Positions 12,272-24,300 of a stretch of 64,000 nucleotides of DNA are shown in pieces. The first letter of the stretch is position 1. Every line of letters begins with the position of its first letter. This DNA comes from Neopestalotiopsis rosae (Eukaryota; Ascomycota; Sordariomycetes; Amphisphaeriales; Sporocadaceae): assembly GCA_023078685.1 (NCBI GenBank), contig JALGAS010000005.1, positions 4,650,001 through 4,714,000 of the forward strand, read 5' to 3'. The notes below the pieces were generated by a model. It was not told where the DNA came from. It made no database searches and worked only from the letters and a program-made list of their open reading frames with translations. A program made the translations under genes and the position numbers.

Positions 12272-13125
12272 TTATGCCAGGAGCCATGTCGAAGCGAGCA
12301 GAAGGGGAAGGTATCCAAGCCACGAGGAGCTGGACTGCAGGAAAGATGATACGGCACCGCTGACGGTCGCGTTGGCCGTGCTGCCAACCGCCTTGGTCGT
12401 AATGGTATAAATCTCGGCGAAGCCAATGTCGGTGCTGTTGAAGCAGTTGGTCTCGTTGACCTCATTCAGACGGCTGTCACCAGGTTCAACGAAAGTGATA
12501 TCAACGCACTAGATTGGAACTATGTTAGTCATGATTTTCCTTTTGCGAGCTTGTGCTCTTGGGGACATCTTTGGGGCGAGTAGACTTACCGAGAAGAGCG
12601 CAGCACCGTGCTGAGCAAGCTCCACGACTTGGATGGTCGCGTTGTCGCCAGGGTTGACAGTCAAGTTCGCTGGAAGTGGTACCTGGGGCAGGCAGACTGT
12701 TCCTGGGTAGGGGTTCTTGCTCGGACCAAGAATCTGGAAGGGCGAAACCATGGGCAGCGACATGTTGCCGGGGCCACCCTCGGGACCATCGGTACCAATG
12801 CCCAAATTAACGTACAGGAAGGCCGTCGCATGGCCCTGGAACCAACCAGGCTGGAAGGAAATGGCGCCTCCGGTCGTGGGCCAGTATGTTCGGTTTGTGG
12901 TCAAGTTCATACCACCGCCTATTCCGTTGTCAGCCGGCTTGTTCTCATTGAGACTTTCAAGGAAAAGAGTATGGAGGATAACTCACAGGGATACATCCAC
13001 TGCATTCCATATGGGAATTCATCGTTTGTGATCAGGTTGTCACCTCTCCATCCTGGGTAGGTAATAATCGTGTGCGCCGCTGTCAAAGTCGACAGGATTA
13101 TTGAGATGAAAATTGAGGAACGCAT
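12272..13125 (-). CDS. BIM1/X325-like secreted copper protein, GPI-anchored
   Basis: Three exons (13125-12987, 12918-12590, 12508-12272) give 234 residues. The signal peptide MRSSIFISIILSTLTAA is followed directly by His18, which becomes the first residue of the mature protein, as in the LPMO-like BIM1/X325 family where it forms part of a copper-binding histidine brace. The following TIITYPGWRGDNL and FPYGMQWMYPCGGMN are family hallmarks. So are many N-glycosylation sequons and paired cysteines (YPCGG, TVCLP, SCVDI, TNC). The C-terminus is Ser-rich and ends in a hydrophobic tail (YLPLLLASTWLLA), a GPI-anchor signal. Known members do not cut polysaccharides. They act in copper acquisition or at the cell wall. 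The role here is inferred from the family. Confidence 0.93.
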
Positions 13126-15535
13126 TTTGTATGTATGTTGTGTAGGCGAATGAAGTTCTCAAGTTTTGGTAGGAATAGAATCCCAGCAAGTGGCGGTTTG
13201 TATCTCAGTATAAGTTACTGAGATGCTTTTATTATCGTATTCACAGCTGCTCAAATGCAACCAGATTGTTGTTTTTGTGGCTGTTTGTGTCTTTGCCGTG
13301 GCCTGTTCCCCGCTCGAATAAAGATATTGGGGATGAAGCTCTGGTGTGGTGTTATGGCCGGGTCGCGATTATACACGCTCACAGATGGCTATGATGAGCT
13401 TGGCGTGTGATGCTTCTTGTCAAGCGTGGGTTAAGAAATATTTCCAGAATACTGTAGGCACCCTTGGACAGAAGCAAGATTATGAACTTTGAAAAGAGAA
13501 AAGGGACAGAAAAACGGCCGCCCAGAGAGGCGAGCGATGCATTGGGTATTATTTGAGAGATTGTGACAGCGGCCACAGAGCCAACCGCCGAGCTGCAAGC
13601 TGCATCCCCTTTGCGAGGGTCCAAAATGCTGTGAAAGCAAAAAGTCCAACGCGTTCCCACACCACCGTATCCCGGACCTGTACAGAGTGCAAAGGCAGAT
13701 ACCTTCATTTGGCCACTCGCGCCCGCACATTTCGCCCAATTTCAAGCAGCAAACAAGTCACTCGCATGGACATGGAGTACTACTCCAATCGCCCTGTATC
13801 CCCTGTATCCCCACCTCGATCACGGCAGCAAGGGTCTTTGATCGCGGGCGGTATTTAATGGGCGCCGGTGGGCAAGGGACCAGTGAAAATCAGAGAATGG
13901 GCAAATGGGTTGGCGAGATGTGCAAAATGGTCGAGCCGTGCAGGGAGTGATGGACTCGATACCCTACGAACCCCTGGTCTCTAATCGGATGCGGCCAGTA
14001 AATGGGCGCTTACTGGGGGCTGGGCGAGTCGCTGGCAACATGAGAGAACGGTGGTAGATTGGCAGCCCTCGAGTATAGCGAGAGGTGATTTGCCAAGGTG
14101 GCAGCCAATCAGCTGGGGTTCCACGGCTGGGCAGAGCTGGGAGGGCCCGGGGCTACTGCTAGAGCGTCCAGGGATGTTTTGGGGTCTCTGGCCTCTGAAT
14201 GGGCAGCGACATGGCACACTGCAGGTGTAAGCGCCGACGACGAAAAGAGCTGGGTCCGGCCCTCTGCCAATCCCATAGGGCGCCTCGTGCGAATTGGATG
14301 TCGGGGTTGGAGGGGCGAGGTGGTATCCATCACCCAAGACAGCAAAGACAGTTGACAAAGTCGCATCTTGCTTCCAACCTGCCTGCATTTGCCTGCCAGC
14401 GCTCGACGTCCACGACTGACACTCATTCACTGTCACTTGTCGAGGTCGCCATTCTGCTGTCTGATGCGGGTGGGTGTTTATTTTTGGCCACCACCCAAAT
14501 GCATACAATGCATAACTAGTCTCGATGCAGTCAGCAGCCAGCTTCGTGCCCTTCTACCCGTTACTTGGTGGTCATCCGAGCCGAGTTTGCTACCTCGAAT
14601 ATCTCGGTGAATAAATATGAAATGCAACGTCGAATGATGGTGGTAAGATTTTGGTCATTGTCGTACTTCACCACCTTGATAAAAGCTGGGGACGTTTGTT
14701 TGCAGAGTAGCTAGGATTTGCGATCAAGCTAGATTTATACCTGTCGTACAGCATTTGCGCCAGGCATGACCGTTGTTGAGGCTGCAGCATCTGCTGCGAA
14801 GAGCTATATTTGTAACCAAGGATGTTGCATTTCACCTCCATACAGAATGTGGCTTCATGGAGTCAAGAGGTTGAAAGATGGATTGAGTTCAAAGAGGTCA
14901 ATATGATACGGCTCTAGAAGCTCGACGGCGCCAAGAAAGGTCCGCCCGCAGGTGGAGTTCCGCACACGCGCAACGGGCATTTCTGAAGGTCAAGGTGCTG
15001 CTGATAATCTGAGCCGCCCTGTAGGTGTCGGATGAATGATTTCATTCTCAATACATGTCTCCCTGCTAATACCTGAGAATGTAACATGCATCAAATATAG
15101 AGTATGTAAGCAAGTACAGTCGCGCTCGAAGAATTCGTTCCTGCCTGCTCATGAAGCATTAAATGGTCTGCCAAAGCAGAACCAATTATCTTGGGCAGCC
15201 TCGACCGGAGACGGATCCCTGCCTACACCTGCCTGCCAACTGCCACAAGGGAAAAAAAGGGTGCAGTGCGCGGAATGTCCAATATGGATCTGAATCCGCA
15301 TACTTCCGCCATCATTGACACAAGTATGCTTGTGCACTTTTCTTTTCCTTGTCCATATACTATCATGGCGTATGCGTAACCATTGATTGGATCTGAGAAG
15401 ACAGTCAACGTTTGGCAGCGGGACTTGGATGCAGGCCTTCATATCCTGAGCTTGGGAACGTCCTCAGAACAGCAGACAGGGCATCCCAACACCAAACCAA
15501 GCTGATTTGCGCACGAAACACGGAAAATAGAGGGC
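13126..15535. other. Intergenic region, 2.4 kb
   Basis: This is the divergent region between the BIM1-like gene and the SRR1-like gene and should hold two promoters. Several short frames exist on both strands, but none has conserved content. I see no transposon ends, RNA gene or long repeat. Confidence 0.45.
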
Positions 15536-16401
15536 ATGGCGGCAAAGTCTGACGAAGAGGCTTGGACTTTTGTCACTAGCAAGAGGAGTCGGCAATCCAA
15601 GAAAAGGGCACCTCCAGTAGCTGGAGCATTATTTCACAACTCTACACCTGCGAGGACAACGCCAAATCTTTCTGTTGGAGACATACAAACCGACTACAAG
15701 AAATTTTCTCAGCAGTGGGATGATTCAAAGTGCTGTCGCAGGCTACAAGAGATTATCCAGTCGAAGAAGTGCAGCTTTCAGCCCACAACGGCCGTCTGTC
15801 TCGGTAATGGCTCATTCGATCCAGAAGATGGCTCGTGGCAGACCAGACGGAGGAGTCACATCCAGCTAGCCGCCTTTGTGACTTTGGTCAAGTCATTTGA
15901 AAACGGGTCAGAGAACAAGATTCGCTGCATCTTTCAGGATCCATGTTTTACTGCTAGTGACATCGAATTTCTCAAATCACTGGGACACGAGACCGTAGAT
16001 TCCCCAGGAGGGTTTGAGGCTGTCTCGGATGATTCTATCGTGTTTGGAATTCATCTTTACAGAGACATATACACTGCTGCCATCGAGAAAGCTATCCCGG
16101 CGGTTTTCATTGGCACTGGATACGATGTGTGGGAAAAGTAAGTTTGTTGACCATCCGGCTCTTCGCACGTTGCTCCTAGTTGATACTGACACTAAACAGT
16201 TATGCCGACGACCAAGATGAATCATGGAGCAAAATGAAGCAATTGGATGGTAGCTGCGACAAAATCTCATTTCCTGATGACCAGGACTTTTACCCAACAT
16301 TCACAAGCACTACGATACATTGGCGAAGAGGTAGCGACGAAGTGGTTGACGATCTCGCGAATGTTGTCGGAAATCTGACAATAACGCAAAGCGATGGCTG
16401 A
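15536..16401 (+). CDS. SRR1-like domain protein
   Basis: Two exons (15536-16137 and 16200-16401) joined by a GTAAGT...ACAG intron of 62 nt give 267 residues. The protein begins with a basic polar segment (TFVTSKRSRQSKKRAP). The SRR1-like domain occupies about residues 80-205: AVCLGNGSFDPEDG, then LAAFVTLVKSF, IRCIFQDPCFTASDIEFLKSLG, and DDSIVFGIHLYRDIYTAAIEK. Plant SRR1 acts in light signalling and the clock. In fungi the domain is found in small proteins of unclear biochemical role, some linked to stress and conidiation. It ends 181 bp from the 3' end of the convergent PhyH-type gene. No signal peptide or membrane segment is seen. Confidence 0.88.
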
Positions 16402-16582
16402 AAATTTGATGGGTTCAGATCATTGAATCGCTCTTGGCCATGAATGCAGCTCCTTTTTGTCACTCGTCTTGAAAAGCAGGCAAGAAAGAACCGATGAAGG
16501 GGACAAAAATGATTGGCTTTCAGGGAATCAAACTATATACAGGCCCTTAACATTTTCCTCGTACGGTCACACACAACTGGTC

Positions 16583-17599
16583 TTAAGCACTTGCGGCAAT
16601 GTATGGGATGCCGGTCAACTTCATGCCAACCTCGCTCAACTTGATCGGCTGTCGGGGCTTGTCGTCGTTGTACGGGCAAGCGCCCGTTTTCCGCATCAAG
16701 GGTTGACTGACATCTCGGACATGTGCTGCATTTGGCCAGTGCGTAGTGCCGAGCTGTTTCTCGAATGCCTCCTTCTTCTTCAACAAGTCCTCCTGGGTCG
16801 CATCTGCTGCCGGCATGTAGCAAGTGTAGGTAGCAAACCTCGGCCTGTCGCCAGTGGGGCTCAGGTTGTAGTGAGGGAGGCGGGAGTCCCAGAGGAGCAA
16901 GTCACCAGGCTCGGCCTCGATCTTGATCCATGGGCATCCCTTCTTCTCTAGCCACGCCAGCCCTGCGTCAGAGAAGCCGTACCATTCCTTTGTCCAGCGC
17001 CAGACTGGGTCAACCTCGTTCTTGAAGTCTTCGTGGAACTCCTTTGACAGCCTGTGTGCACCCTTGCAAACGATGAGACCGCCGTCGTTGGGGCCATTCG
17101 GCAGAAGGTTGACAATGCCCTGAAGACAACGGAACTCAGGCTTCTCGGGGTCTTGGTCCTGGTGTGGCCAAGGCTTGTTGTCCTTGGTGTCTTTTCTGTT
17201 GGGCAGGGCAAAATTGACGGCGTCGAATGATACGATCAAGTCGTCGGTGTCAAAGACCTTGGCGAAAGCGTCGACAACTCCGGGCTCGCAGCGAATATCC
17301 CATGTGAAGGTCTCGTGGTTGACGCCATAACCGGAGCACATGCCCTTCTCGTTGATGACAGGCAGGCATTCCTCCTTGTACGTGGTCGGGTCGAAACGCT
17401 TAAAGCCAAGGCCGCCCTTGAAGGTCTCGAGATACTCGTACATCTCCTCGGCGTACTTTTCGGCGCGTTCCCGGGCCACGGCGCCCTTGACTACGGCATA
17501 GCCATCTCGGAGGATGTCGTCTCTGAAGTCACCAAAGACCTGCTCTGGGTTGTTGAAGAGCTTGTTAGGCCCGGATGGCTTTGGCACAATTCCCGCCAT
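16583..17599 (-). CDS. Phytanoyl-CoA dioxygenase (PhyH) family protein
   Basis: One uninterrupted frame of 338 residues has ATG in a good context (cagccATG). The Fe(II)/2-oxoglutarate fold is marked by His146-x-Asp148 (PWPHQDQDPE), the distal His243 (DSRLPHYNL) and Arg252/254 (GDRPRF), which would bind the cosubstrate. The strand EPGDLLLWDSR before His243 is typical of PhyH proteins. Such enzymes hydroxylate a carbon next to a carboxylate or similar group with release of succinate and CO2. The natural substrate cannot be read from the sequence. Fungal members act both in lipid breakdown and in secondary metabolism. No PTS1 or PTS2 peroxisome signal is evident, which argues against a canonical phytanoyl-CoA role. 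Confidence 0.93.
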   Translation of the reverse strand: MAGIVPKPSGPNKLFNNPEQVFGDFRDDILRDGYAVVKGAVARERAEKYAEEMYEYLETFKGGLGFKRFDPTTYKEECLPVINEKGMCSGYGVNHETFTWDIRCEPGVVDAFAKVFDTDDLIVSFDAVNFALPNRKDTKDNKPWPHQDQDPEKPEFRCLQGIVNLLPNGPNDGGLIVCKGAHRLSKEFHEDFKNEVDPVWRWTKEWYGFSDAGLAWLEKKGCPWIKIEAEPGDLLLWDSRLPHYNLSPTGDRPRFATYTCYMPAADATQEDLLKKKEAFEKQLGTTHWPNAAHVRDVSQPLMRKTGACPYNDDKPRQPIKLSEVGMKLTGIPYIAASA

Positions 17600-18422
17600 G
17601 GCTGAAGTTGATGATACAGTGCACAGGATAGTATAATATCAGCAGATTTGCAACAATTGGTCAAAGTGCTAGTTGTTGGGCCAAAAGTACATGCAACCGC
17701 AGCTTATTTCGAACGTCCTTGTGGTGATATAAATGATGATTGAGTCTGTTTCTAGATAAATGGCCTTGACTTCCGCCACACCCAATCTTCCCACCTCCGA
17801 AGGTTGCGGAGCATTTATCGAGAGGCGACGGTCGGACACGGCTATCGGGCAGCCACCGTCTTGCTGATAATCGTTTTCCGGCTTCGACAATGGGAGCGGG
17901 CACGCATTATGACTTGAACCTACCCTAGACTAGTCTGATCTTGCCATTGATTGGCGTACCCCACGATGGCAACATAATCCAAGCAGCGGCTTGGCACAGT
18001 TCCGTCGGAACCCATCCGACCAGCCGCCTGGAAGCGAACCCCACCGCCAACCGATAGCAAATCGGGTTTGAAAATGCGTGCAATCTCGAATCATCGCCAA
18101 CGTTCTGTGATCTGCGACACAGAAGAAATCGGACGCGTTGAATTTCTGGCTCAATATTGAGAACGCAATTATACTTTCCTTACTGAAGGCAAATCGCAAC
18201 AAACGCAATGAGACACAAAGGCCTAACTACGAGAAGTTTTGCTCAGATCATATCATACTCTTGTTTGCCATTATTTTGAGGATTTTGCTTGATAGTTAGT
18301 CAGGCCTTGCTATGTCCACACAACTCCCAAGTTCATATAGTCGCGTTGCAGTGCACTTCACAAAATGTCCGTCTAATCGTGATGCTATATTTATCCAAGG
18401 TCCCCGGTCCCCGCGAGTATTT
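17600..18422. other. Intergenic region
   Basis: This is the promoter side of the PhyH-type gene and the 3' side of the glycosyltransferase gene, both on the minus strand. I see no gene, RNA or repeat in it. Confidence 0.5.
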
Positions 18423-20065
18423 TCAGTGATCACCAGAGCCCGCAAGTCCTGCAATGATCTGGGCGGCGGCATCCCTTCCTGGTCCCATGCTAGTTGCCAG
18501 CTCACCAAAAGCCTGGGATTTGCTGGCTAGCGAAACACTTGTTGGACCATCTTGCAGAACACTCAGCAGCGCATGCTCCAAACATTCGTTGGTCCAGTCG
18601 GGACTGGTTTCGCGACAACCCCAGATTCCTACGCCAATGGTCTCTGCGACGACGGCGTAATCATATAAATCTGCCCATTGAGGCAAGATGACCTGTGGAG
18701 TGCCGGCCCTAAATCAGACATGTTAGAATCGCTAATATTTCGGAACATGTCATTTCACATGTGTGCTTACCCGATAGCATCATGAAAGCAGCCAGCGCCT
18801 CCGTGGTGAACAAAAGCTACAACACTCTTAGATTGTAAGAGCGTGGGAAGTTCGACTTCTAGCCACTTCTCCATCCTGAGTCGTCCGCTTGATTTCTCCA
18901 CAGCCTGCTTGAGAAAGGTGTCATCAAAGTCGTTGAGTTTGTGCATTTTCCAAAGTATTTGGACATCGGGCATGGTGGCAAGAACGTTTTCGAGGGCCTG
19001 CAACATTGTTCTTGCCGTGGGCTCGTCATACTTGAAGCCACTTCCCAGGGCAATGAGAACAGTTCTTCTTTGTTCCACCCAGTCCAGCAGTTCGTGTCCA
19101 TCGACGGTCACATGCTCCAGGCCAACCAGGTTGATGGGGCCGGCAAGCGTGACGTTCGTCGGTATTTTCGCCAACGGGAGATGTGCGCCGGGCAGCGTCT
19201 GCGTGATCCATGGCATGTATGGTTTGTAATAGCCCATGAAGTCGATGGGATTGACGATACCCTTAGCCCGTAGCCACTCCTGCTTGGCGCGTAAGGCGGG
19301 CAAATTCATGACCGTCTGGATCATCTTGAAGTTCATATAGATGTTGGACGGGATGAGGCTCCAGGGCACCGGGTACGGGAAGCCCGAACCGATGGCAGGA
19401 TATTTCCAAAACAACGTCCAAGCTGGCTGCTCAGCAGGCAGCATATCAGACAGCATATTCGGGGTGACGAGAGCGTGCAAGCGCTGCTTGTTTCGCGTCG
19501 CGTCAGTGCCTGGCAAGAAGACAGTGTCGAGAACAACGACGGACGGGTCTACCGCATCGATCAGGTCGGCCACCTGTTCGTATATCTTCCAGTAGTCCTC
19601 GGCTGACCATGGCGAGATGAACTCTGGCATATTCCGGGACAGCACTTTGTGGCCTTCCACGCCAGGTCCATTCCTAATCACCTCTTGACCCCCGAGGTGA
19701 CGCCGCTGACCCCCGAGGTGACGCCGCTGAGTGTCCACGTAACCTTCGCCCTCCAGCGGATGAAAAACGATGCGCTCGCCGCTGGCCCCTTTCTGAACTG
19801 CGACATCTGAGATATGCTGAGTGCGTTTCTCAATTTTGGGAAATGATGCATAGTGTATCTTGGTTTCCGGGTGATTTACCAGAAGGGAATATGCGGTTGC
19901 GAGATGAACATTGCAGAGACCTGCATGTTCGGCGGTTATGAAGAGCACAGTGTTGTTTTTGCCAGGGACCGGTTGGAAGGATGTGCGGCTCTGCACCGTT
20001 GCATTGTATATAATGGCCGCAATGCCGATGATAATGGCGGTAACGAGAGCCTTTCCACCATACAT
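18423..20065 (-). CDS. Membrane-anchored UDP-glycosyltransferase (GT1-like)
   Basis: Two exons (20065-18771 and 18708-18423), with a 62-nt GTAAGC...TTTAG intron, give 526 residues. An N-terminal hydrophobic segment at about residues 6-23 (ALVTAIIIGIAAIIYNA) acts as a signal anchor. The N-terminal acceptor half starts NTVLFITAEHAGLCNVHLA. The C-terminal donor half contains GPINLVGLEHV, TVLIALGSGFKYDE and the nucleotide-sugar signature split by the intron: HHGGAGCFHDAIG then AGTPQVILPQWADLYDYA. Family GT1 enzymes move a sugar from UDP-sugar to a small lipophilic acceptor such as a sterol, polyketide or xenobiotic. A 7-residue duplication (RRHLGGQ twice) lies near residues 115-130. The acceptor is unknown. 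Confidence 0.9.
19686..19727. repeat. 21-bp perfect tandem duplication inside the UGT gene
   Basis: Two identical adjacent 21-bp units (19686-19706 and 19707-19727) lie within the glycosyltransferase coding sequence. The length is a multiple of three, so each copy adds seven residues (RRHLGGQ) without a frameshift. Perfect identity suggests a recent slippage event. Confidence 0.95.
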
Positions 20066-21377
20066 GGCCAGAATTAAGTCTCAAAAGTCAATACTGAGTT
20101 GTGCTGAAATTCAAACGTTGGCACCGCCGACCAAAGGAAAGGGGTTGAAATGGAATTTAAGTAAGACTATATACGATTCGTACACGTGCAACTAAGGATT
20201 TCTTAGCCGAGTAAATGTTTTCTCGTCAAATATTCTCCATCGCACTTCCACTTCGCAACAGTATTCTGTGTCTGGGCAGGCGACCGCCATCAGGGATTGT
20301 GCTCCTACGCTAACGGACCCTTAGTGTTGGGACGTTGGAACTTTCGACTTTCGTGGTTAGGATCTAATGCCAAATTCGTATGTTCTGCATGGGTTTCACA
20401 CTAAAAATAAGACATATTATTGAGCAACTGGCGATAACGTGAATGTGCTGATTAGGTGCGCCTTATCTGTTTTATCCCTTGCTTGAGCGGGCCCGCCGGC
20501 GCCGACCCGGGACTTTGCAAAAGTTGGGGGGCGGCCGTAGCGCTGCCCGGACCCCTAGAGCACCCCTGTCCGGCGTTGTTTGCGTGTGGAAAGAAGTGGC
20601 AAGGAACGGACCTTGAATACATCTTTAGAAAGGATTCAGACATTGGAATCAAAGATACTTAATCTTAGGCAGCGAAATTGTAAGGGAGTCTGACCTTATA
20701 TATGAATATTGGTATATATGTTGTCATTGGATATTTACAATACCTAGTCATCTGGGCAGGGAATTCAGAGTGCAGTGAGTATGCTTGGCAAGAAAACAGT
20801 CATTCGGCAAACTAGCGTGGGTGAAAGTGCTTAATACCAAGGCGCTATTAACCACACAAAAGTCTGCGCACGGATGTCATATTCTCTTCATTTCTCGTTT
20901 GCTTTCCCTTCATAGGATATATCAAATTAGTATATGGATGAATACTTCAATAAAGACTTGTTTTTTTCAAGTAATGCTGTAATTTTGGGTGCTTTTCTCG
21001 AAATTATTCTTTGCTGCTGTACGCGGAGATCTGCTTTCATGTATTTCGTACTCAGTATAGCTACATACATAAGCTTCTGCCTACGAGGCAGCTAGGCGCA
21101 CTACCACTTGGCACCTTCTCCCAAAATGCGAACAAATGACTAATTAGGCAACGACCTGTCTTGGGTCATGTATGTCTCCCTATTTATTTTGCCTACTTTA
21201 AAGGGCTGAGGTATCTCTTCTCCAACAGACTTTCATTCTCAACACCATCAATTAAACCAACAAGCATCTCTGCGACCACCCGCAAAAACTGTTCTCCATC
21301 ACATCTACCTGCTCATCATATTTGGTCGTCTACTTCCGTCTGCCGTACCAAGAACAGACCGCCAACACATCAACAAT
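20066..21377. other. Divergent promoter region with a GC-rich patch
   Basis: This lies between the starts of the glycosyltransferase (minus) and the VIT/VWA gene (plus). Around 20485-20580 the sequence becomes sharply G+C-rich compared with the A/T-rich flanks. No conserved frame is found there. The final 150 bases before the VIT/VWA ATG are C/T- and A-rich, as in a fungal 5' leader. Confidence 0.45.
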
Positions 21378-24300
21378 ATGAGAGTCTGCGGGTTTCTCAG
21401 GGTCAACCCAGTTTCGCGCCGGCCCCAGCACATTCCATTGGCACGAACGGATGTTCATACTACTATTCTAGCATCGGCGTCAAGGACAATACTCACACAA
21501 ACTTTTGTGAACTTACTGGGCGATGCGCCCGAGCTGCGCTACAATTTTCCCTTGTACGATGGCGTCAGTGTTGTCGGTTTCACCTGCATCATTGGAGATC
21601 GCGTAATCACTGGTGTAGTCAAGGAAAAGGCGGAGGCGCGGCAAGTCTACGACGAGGCTGTCGCTCGTGGCGAGACGGCTGGCCTGCTGGATCAGCTTCC
21701 CGAGGCATCTGACTGTTTTACCACAACCATAGGCAACGTCCCTGGCGGTGCAGAGATCAAGGTAGAGATTGTATACATTGGAGAGCTGAAGCATGACGCC
21801 CAGGTTGACGGCATCCGCTTCACTATTCCAACAAATATCGCTCCGAGATACGGCGGCCAACCCATGGAAATGGCAGGTACCCAGTCTCTCGCAGACGGCA
21901 GCATCAGAATCACTGTGGACGCCGAGGCACCAGCGGGATCCCACATTACTTCCATCCAGTCACCTTCTCATCAGCTTGCCGTGACATTAGGCAAATTATC
22001 AACTACGCCTGATGCCGAGCCCTCTTTCCAAAGAGCCTCTGCAACCTTGTCTCTCGGCACAGCTCAGCTGACAAATGACTTCATCTTGCAAGTCAAGACA
22101 ACAAATGCAGGAGAACCCGTTGCTGTTCTTGAGGAGCATTCCACCATTCCTAATCAACGTGCCTTGATGGTTACACTAGTGCCGAAATTTGAGCTTCCCC
22201 TGGAAAAACCAGAGATTGTGTTCATGTGCGACCGAAGCGGCAGCATGGGTGGCAAAGAGGAGGATCTGCGGTCCGCTCTCCGCATCTTTGTCAAGTCGAT
22301 GCGCACAGGCATGAAGTTCAACATTTGCAGCTTCGGCAGTAACCATACCTTCTTGTGGGAGCGCTCACAACCTTACAACCAAGCCACAGTCGACGAAGCC
22401 ATGAGACACATTGATACCATACAAGCCAACTATGGCGGCACGGAAATGTATCATGCCGTCAAGGACATCTTTGGGCGCCGGTACCAGGATGTGAACCTTG
22501 AGGTGTTTCTTCTCACTGACGGCCAGATCTGGAACCAGGAGCAACTGTTACAATTGATCAACCAGCAGGTATCTGAAAGTAACGGAGCAATCCGTCTGTT
22601 CAGTCTTGGTATTGGGTCAGGTGCCAGCCACTCGCTCATTGAGGGTGTCGCTCGCGCCGGGCAAGGTTTCTCCCAATCCGTCGCCGACCGTGAGCAAATG
22701 GGAAGCAAGGTCGTCAGAATGCTCAAGGGTGCACTCTTTCCCCACGTCAAAGACTACTCCTTGGAGCTCAAGGGAATACCCAACACAGGTGAAGATGAGT
22801 TTGAGATTATCGAGAACGTATCTGACGTCAAGAGTGTGGAGGAAGCGGCACCATCGCCAGCGACACTCACAGGGGATTCTGTTCCACAGACACCACGATC
22901 GCTATACGACACATCGATCGCCACTGATACAGAGATGCAGGATACCGAGTTTGCAGCCGAGCCGTCGCATATTCCAAAGATAGACATCCCAAAGGTTTTA
23001 CAGGCTCCGTCCAAGGTACCGCCGTTGTTCCCGTTCAGCCGTACGAGTGTCTACCTCATCTTGTCTCCAGATACCCCCAGTCCAAGCTCCGTAACCCTAC
23101 GTGGCTCCTCGTCATATGGCCCTCTCGCACTCGAGATCCCGATCACAGTCCCCAAGGAGAAGGGCGAGACGATTCATCAGCTTGCAGCTAAAAAGGCCGT
23201 CGGCGAGCTGGAGGAGGGCAGAGGATGGATCTACGATGCCAAGGAAAAGGGCCCAGAAGGCCAGACCCTGAAGCAGAAATACGATAGCGTCTTTCAGGAA
23301 ATGGTGAAAAGCGAGGCCGTCCGCTTGGGTGTCCTGTATCAAGTTGGTGGCAAGTGGTGCTCTTTCGTCGCCACTGAAGCAGACGGCACAGGAGCTAAAG
23401 AGCCGCGAGCGCCATTATCAGGAACGATGGATTCTGACCGATATACGGGTGCATTCGGGGTACCCAGATCGCGTATGATGGGTTCTTCAGCCCAAAGGTT
23501 TGCGGGAACGCCGCAGATGATGGCCACACCAGCCACTTATCAGCATCAGCAGTATAGTGAACGGGACCGTGCCATGCCACGATTCTCGAGACTTGGTGCT
23601 CCGCAGATGCCAATGCAGTTTGCAGGTGCTTCATTGTTTGGCTCCAGTTCTTCTTCCGCCAACAACAACAACAACGCTACCTCATTATTCGGCTCCAATT
23701 CTCCCTCCGCCATCCCAGCACCGGGCAACAATACTGGTGCCTCATTATTTGGCTCCGTTTCATCTTCCGTCAACAATACCGGCGCTTCACTGTTTGGCTC
23801 CAGTTCGTCTCCCGCCGCCCCAGCAGCTGGTGGCGGATTGTTTGGCACCAGCTCTGCCTCCGCCTTCTCAGCACCTGGCAACAATACTGGTGCCTCATTA
23901 TTTGGCTCCGTTTCGTCTTCCGTCAACAATACCGGCGCTTCACTGTTTGGCTCCAGTGCATCTCCCCCCAATAATACGGGCGCCTCATTATTCGGCTCCA
24001 CTGCTGCTCCCGCCGCCCCAGCACCCGCCAACACTGGTGGCGGATTGTTTGGCACCAGCTCTTCCTCCGCCTTCCCAGCACCGGCCAACAATATCGGTAA
24101 CGGATTGTTCGGCTCAGCAACCGCCAATAAAACTGGTGGCTGGGGAGCTCAAGCTTTTGGTGGAGTTCCCCCTTCGCAGACTGACACAAGGTGTAGTGAA
24201 GAGTATTCTCCCAATCGTTCCGCACCTCGTCGGAGCCGACCGTCACAAATGCAGGTGCCACCTGCATCTACGAGTCCTAGCACCGCCGACGACAAGATTC

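Noticed and set aside
20456..20662. A small frame over the GC-rich patch at about 20485-20580, considered as a possible inserted gene.
   Set aside because: It is short and has no start context, domain or partner exon. Only the base-composition change is real.
23546..24127. A 193-codon frame on the minus strand opposite the LFG repeats.
   Set aside because: It is the low-complexity reverse reading of the repeat array (Glu/Pro/Asn-rich) with no independent support.
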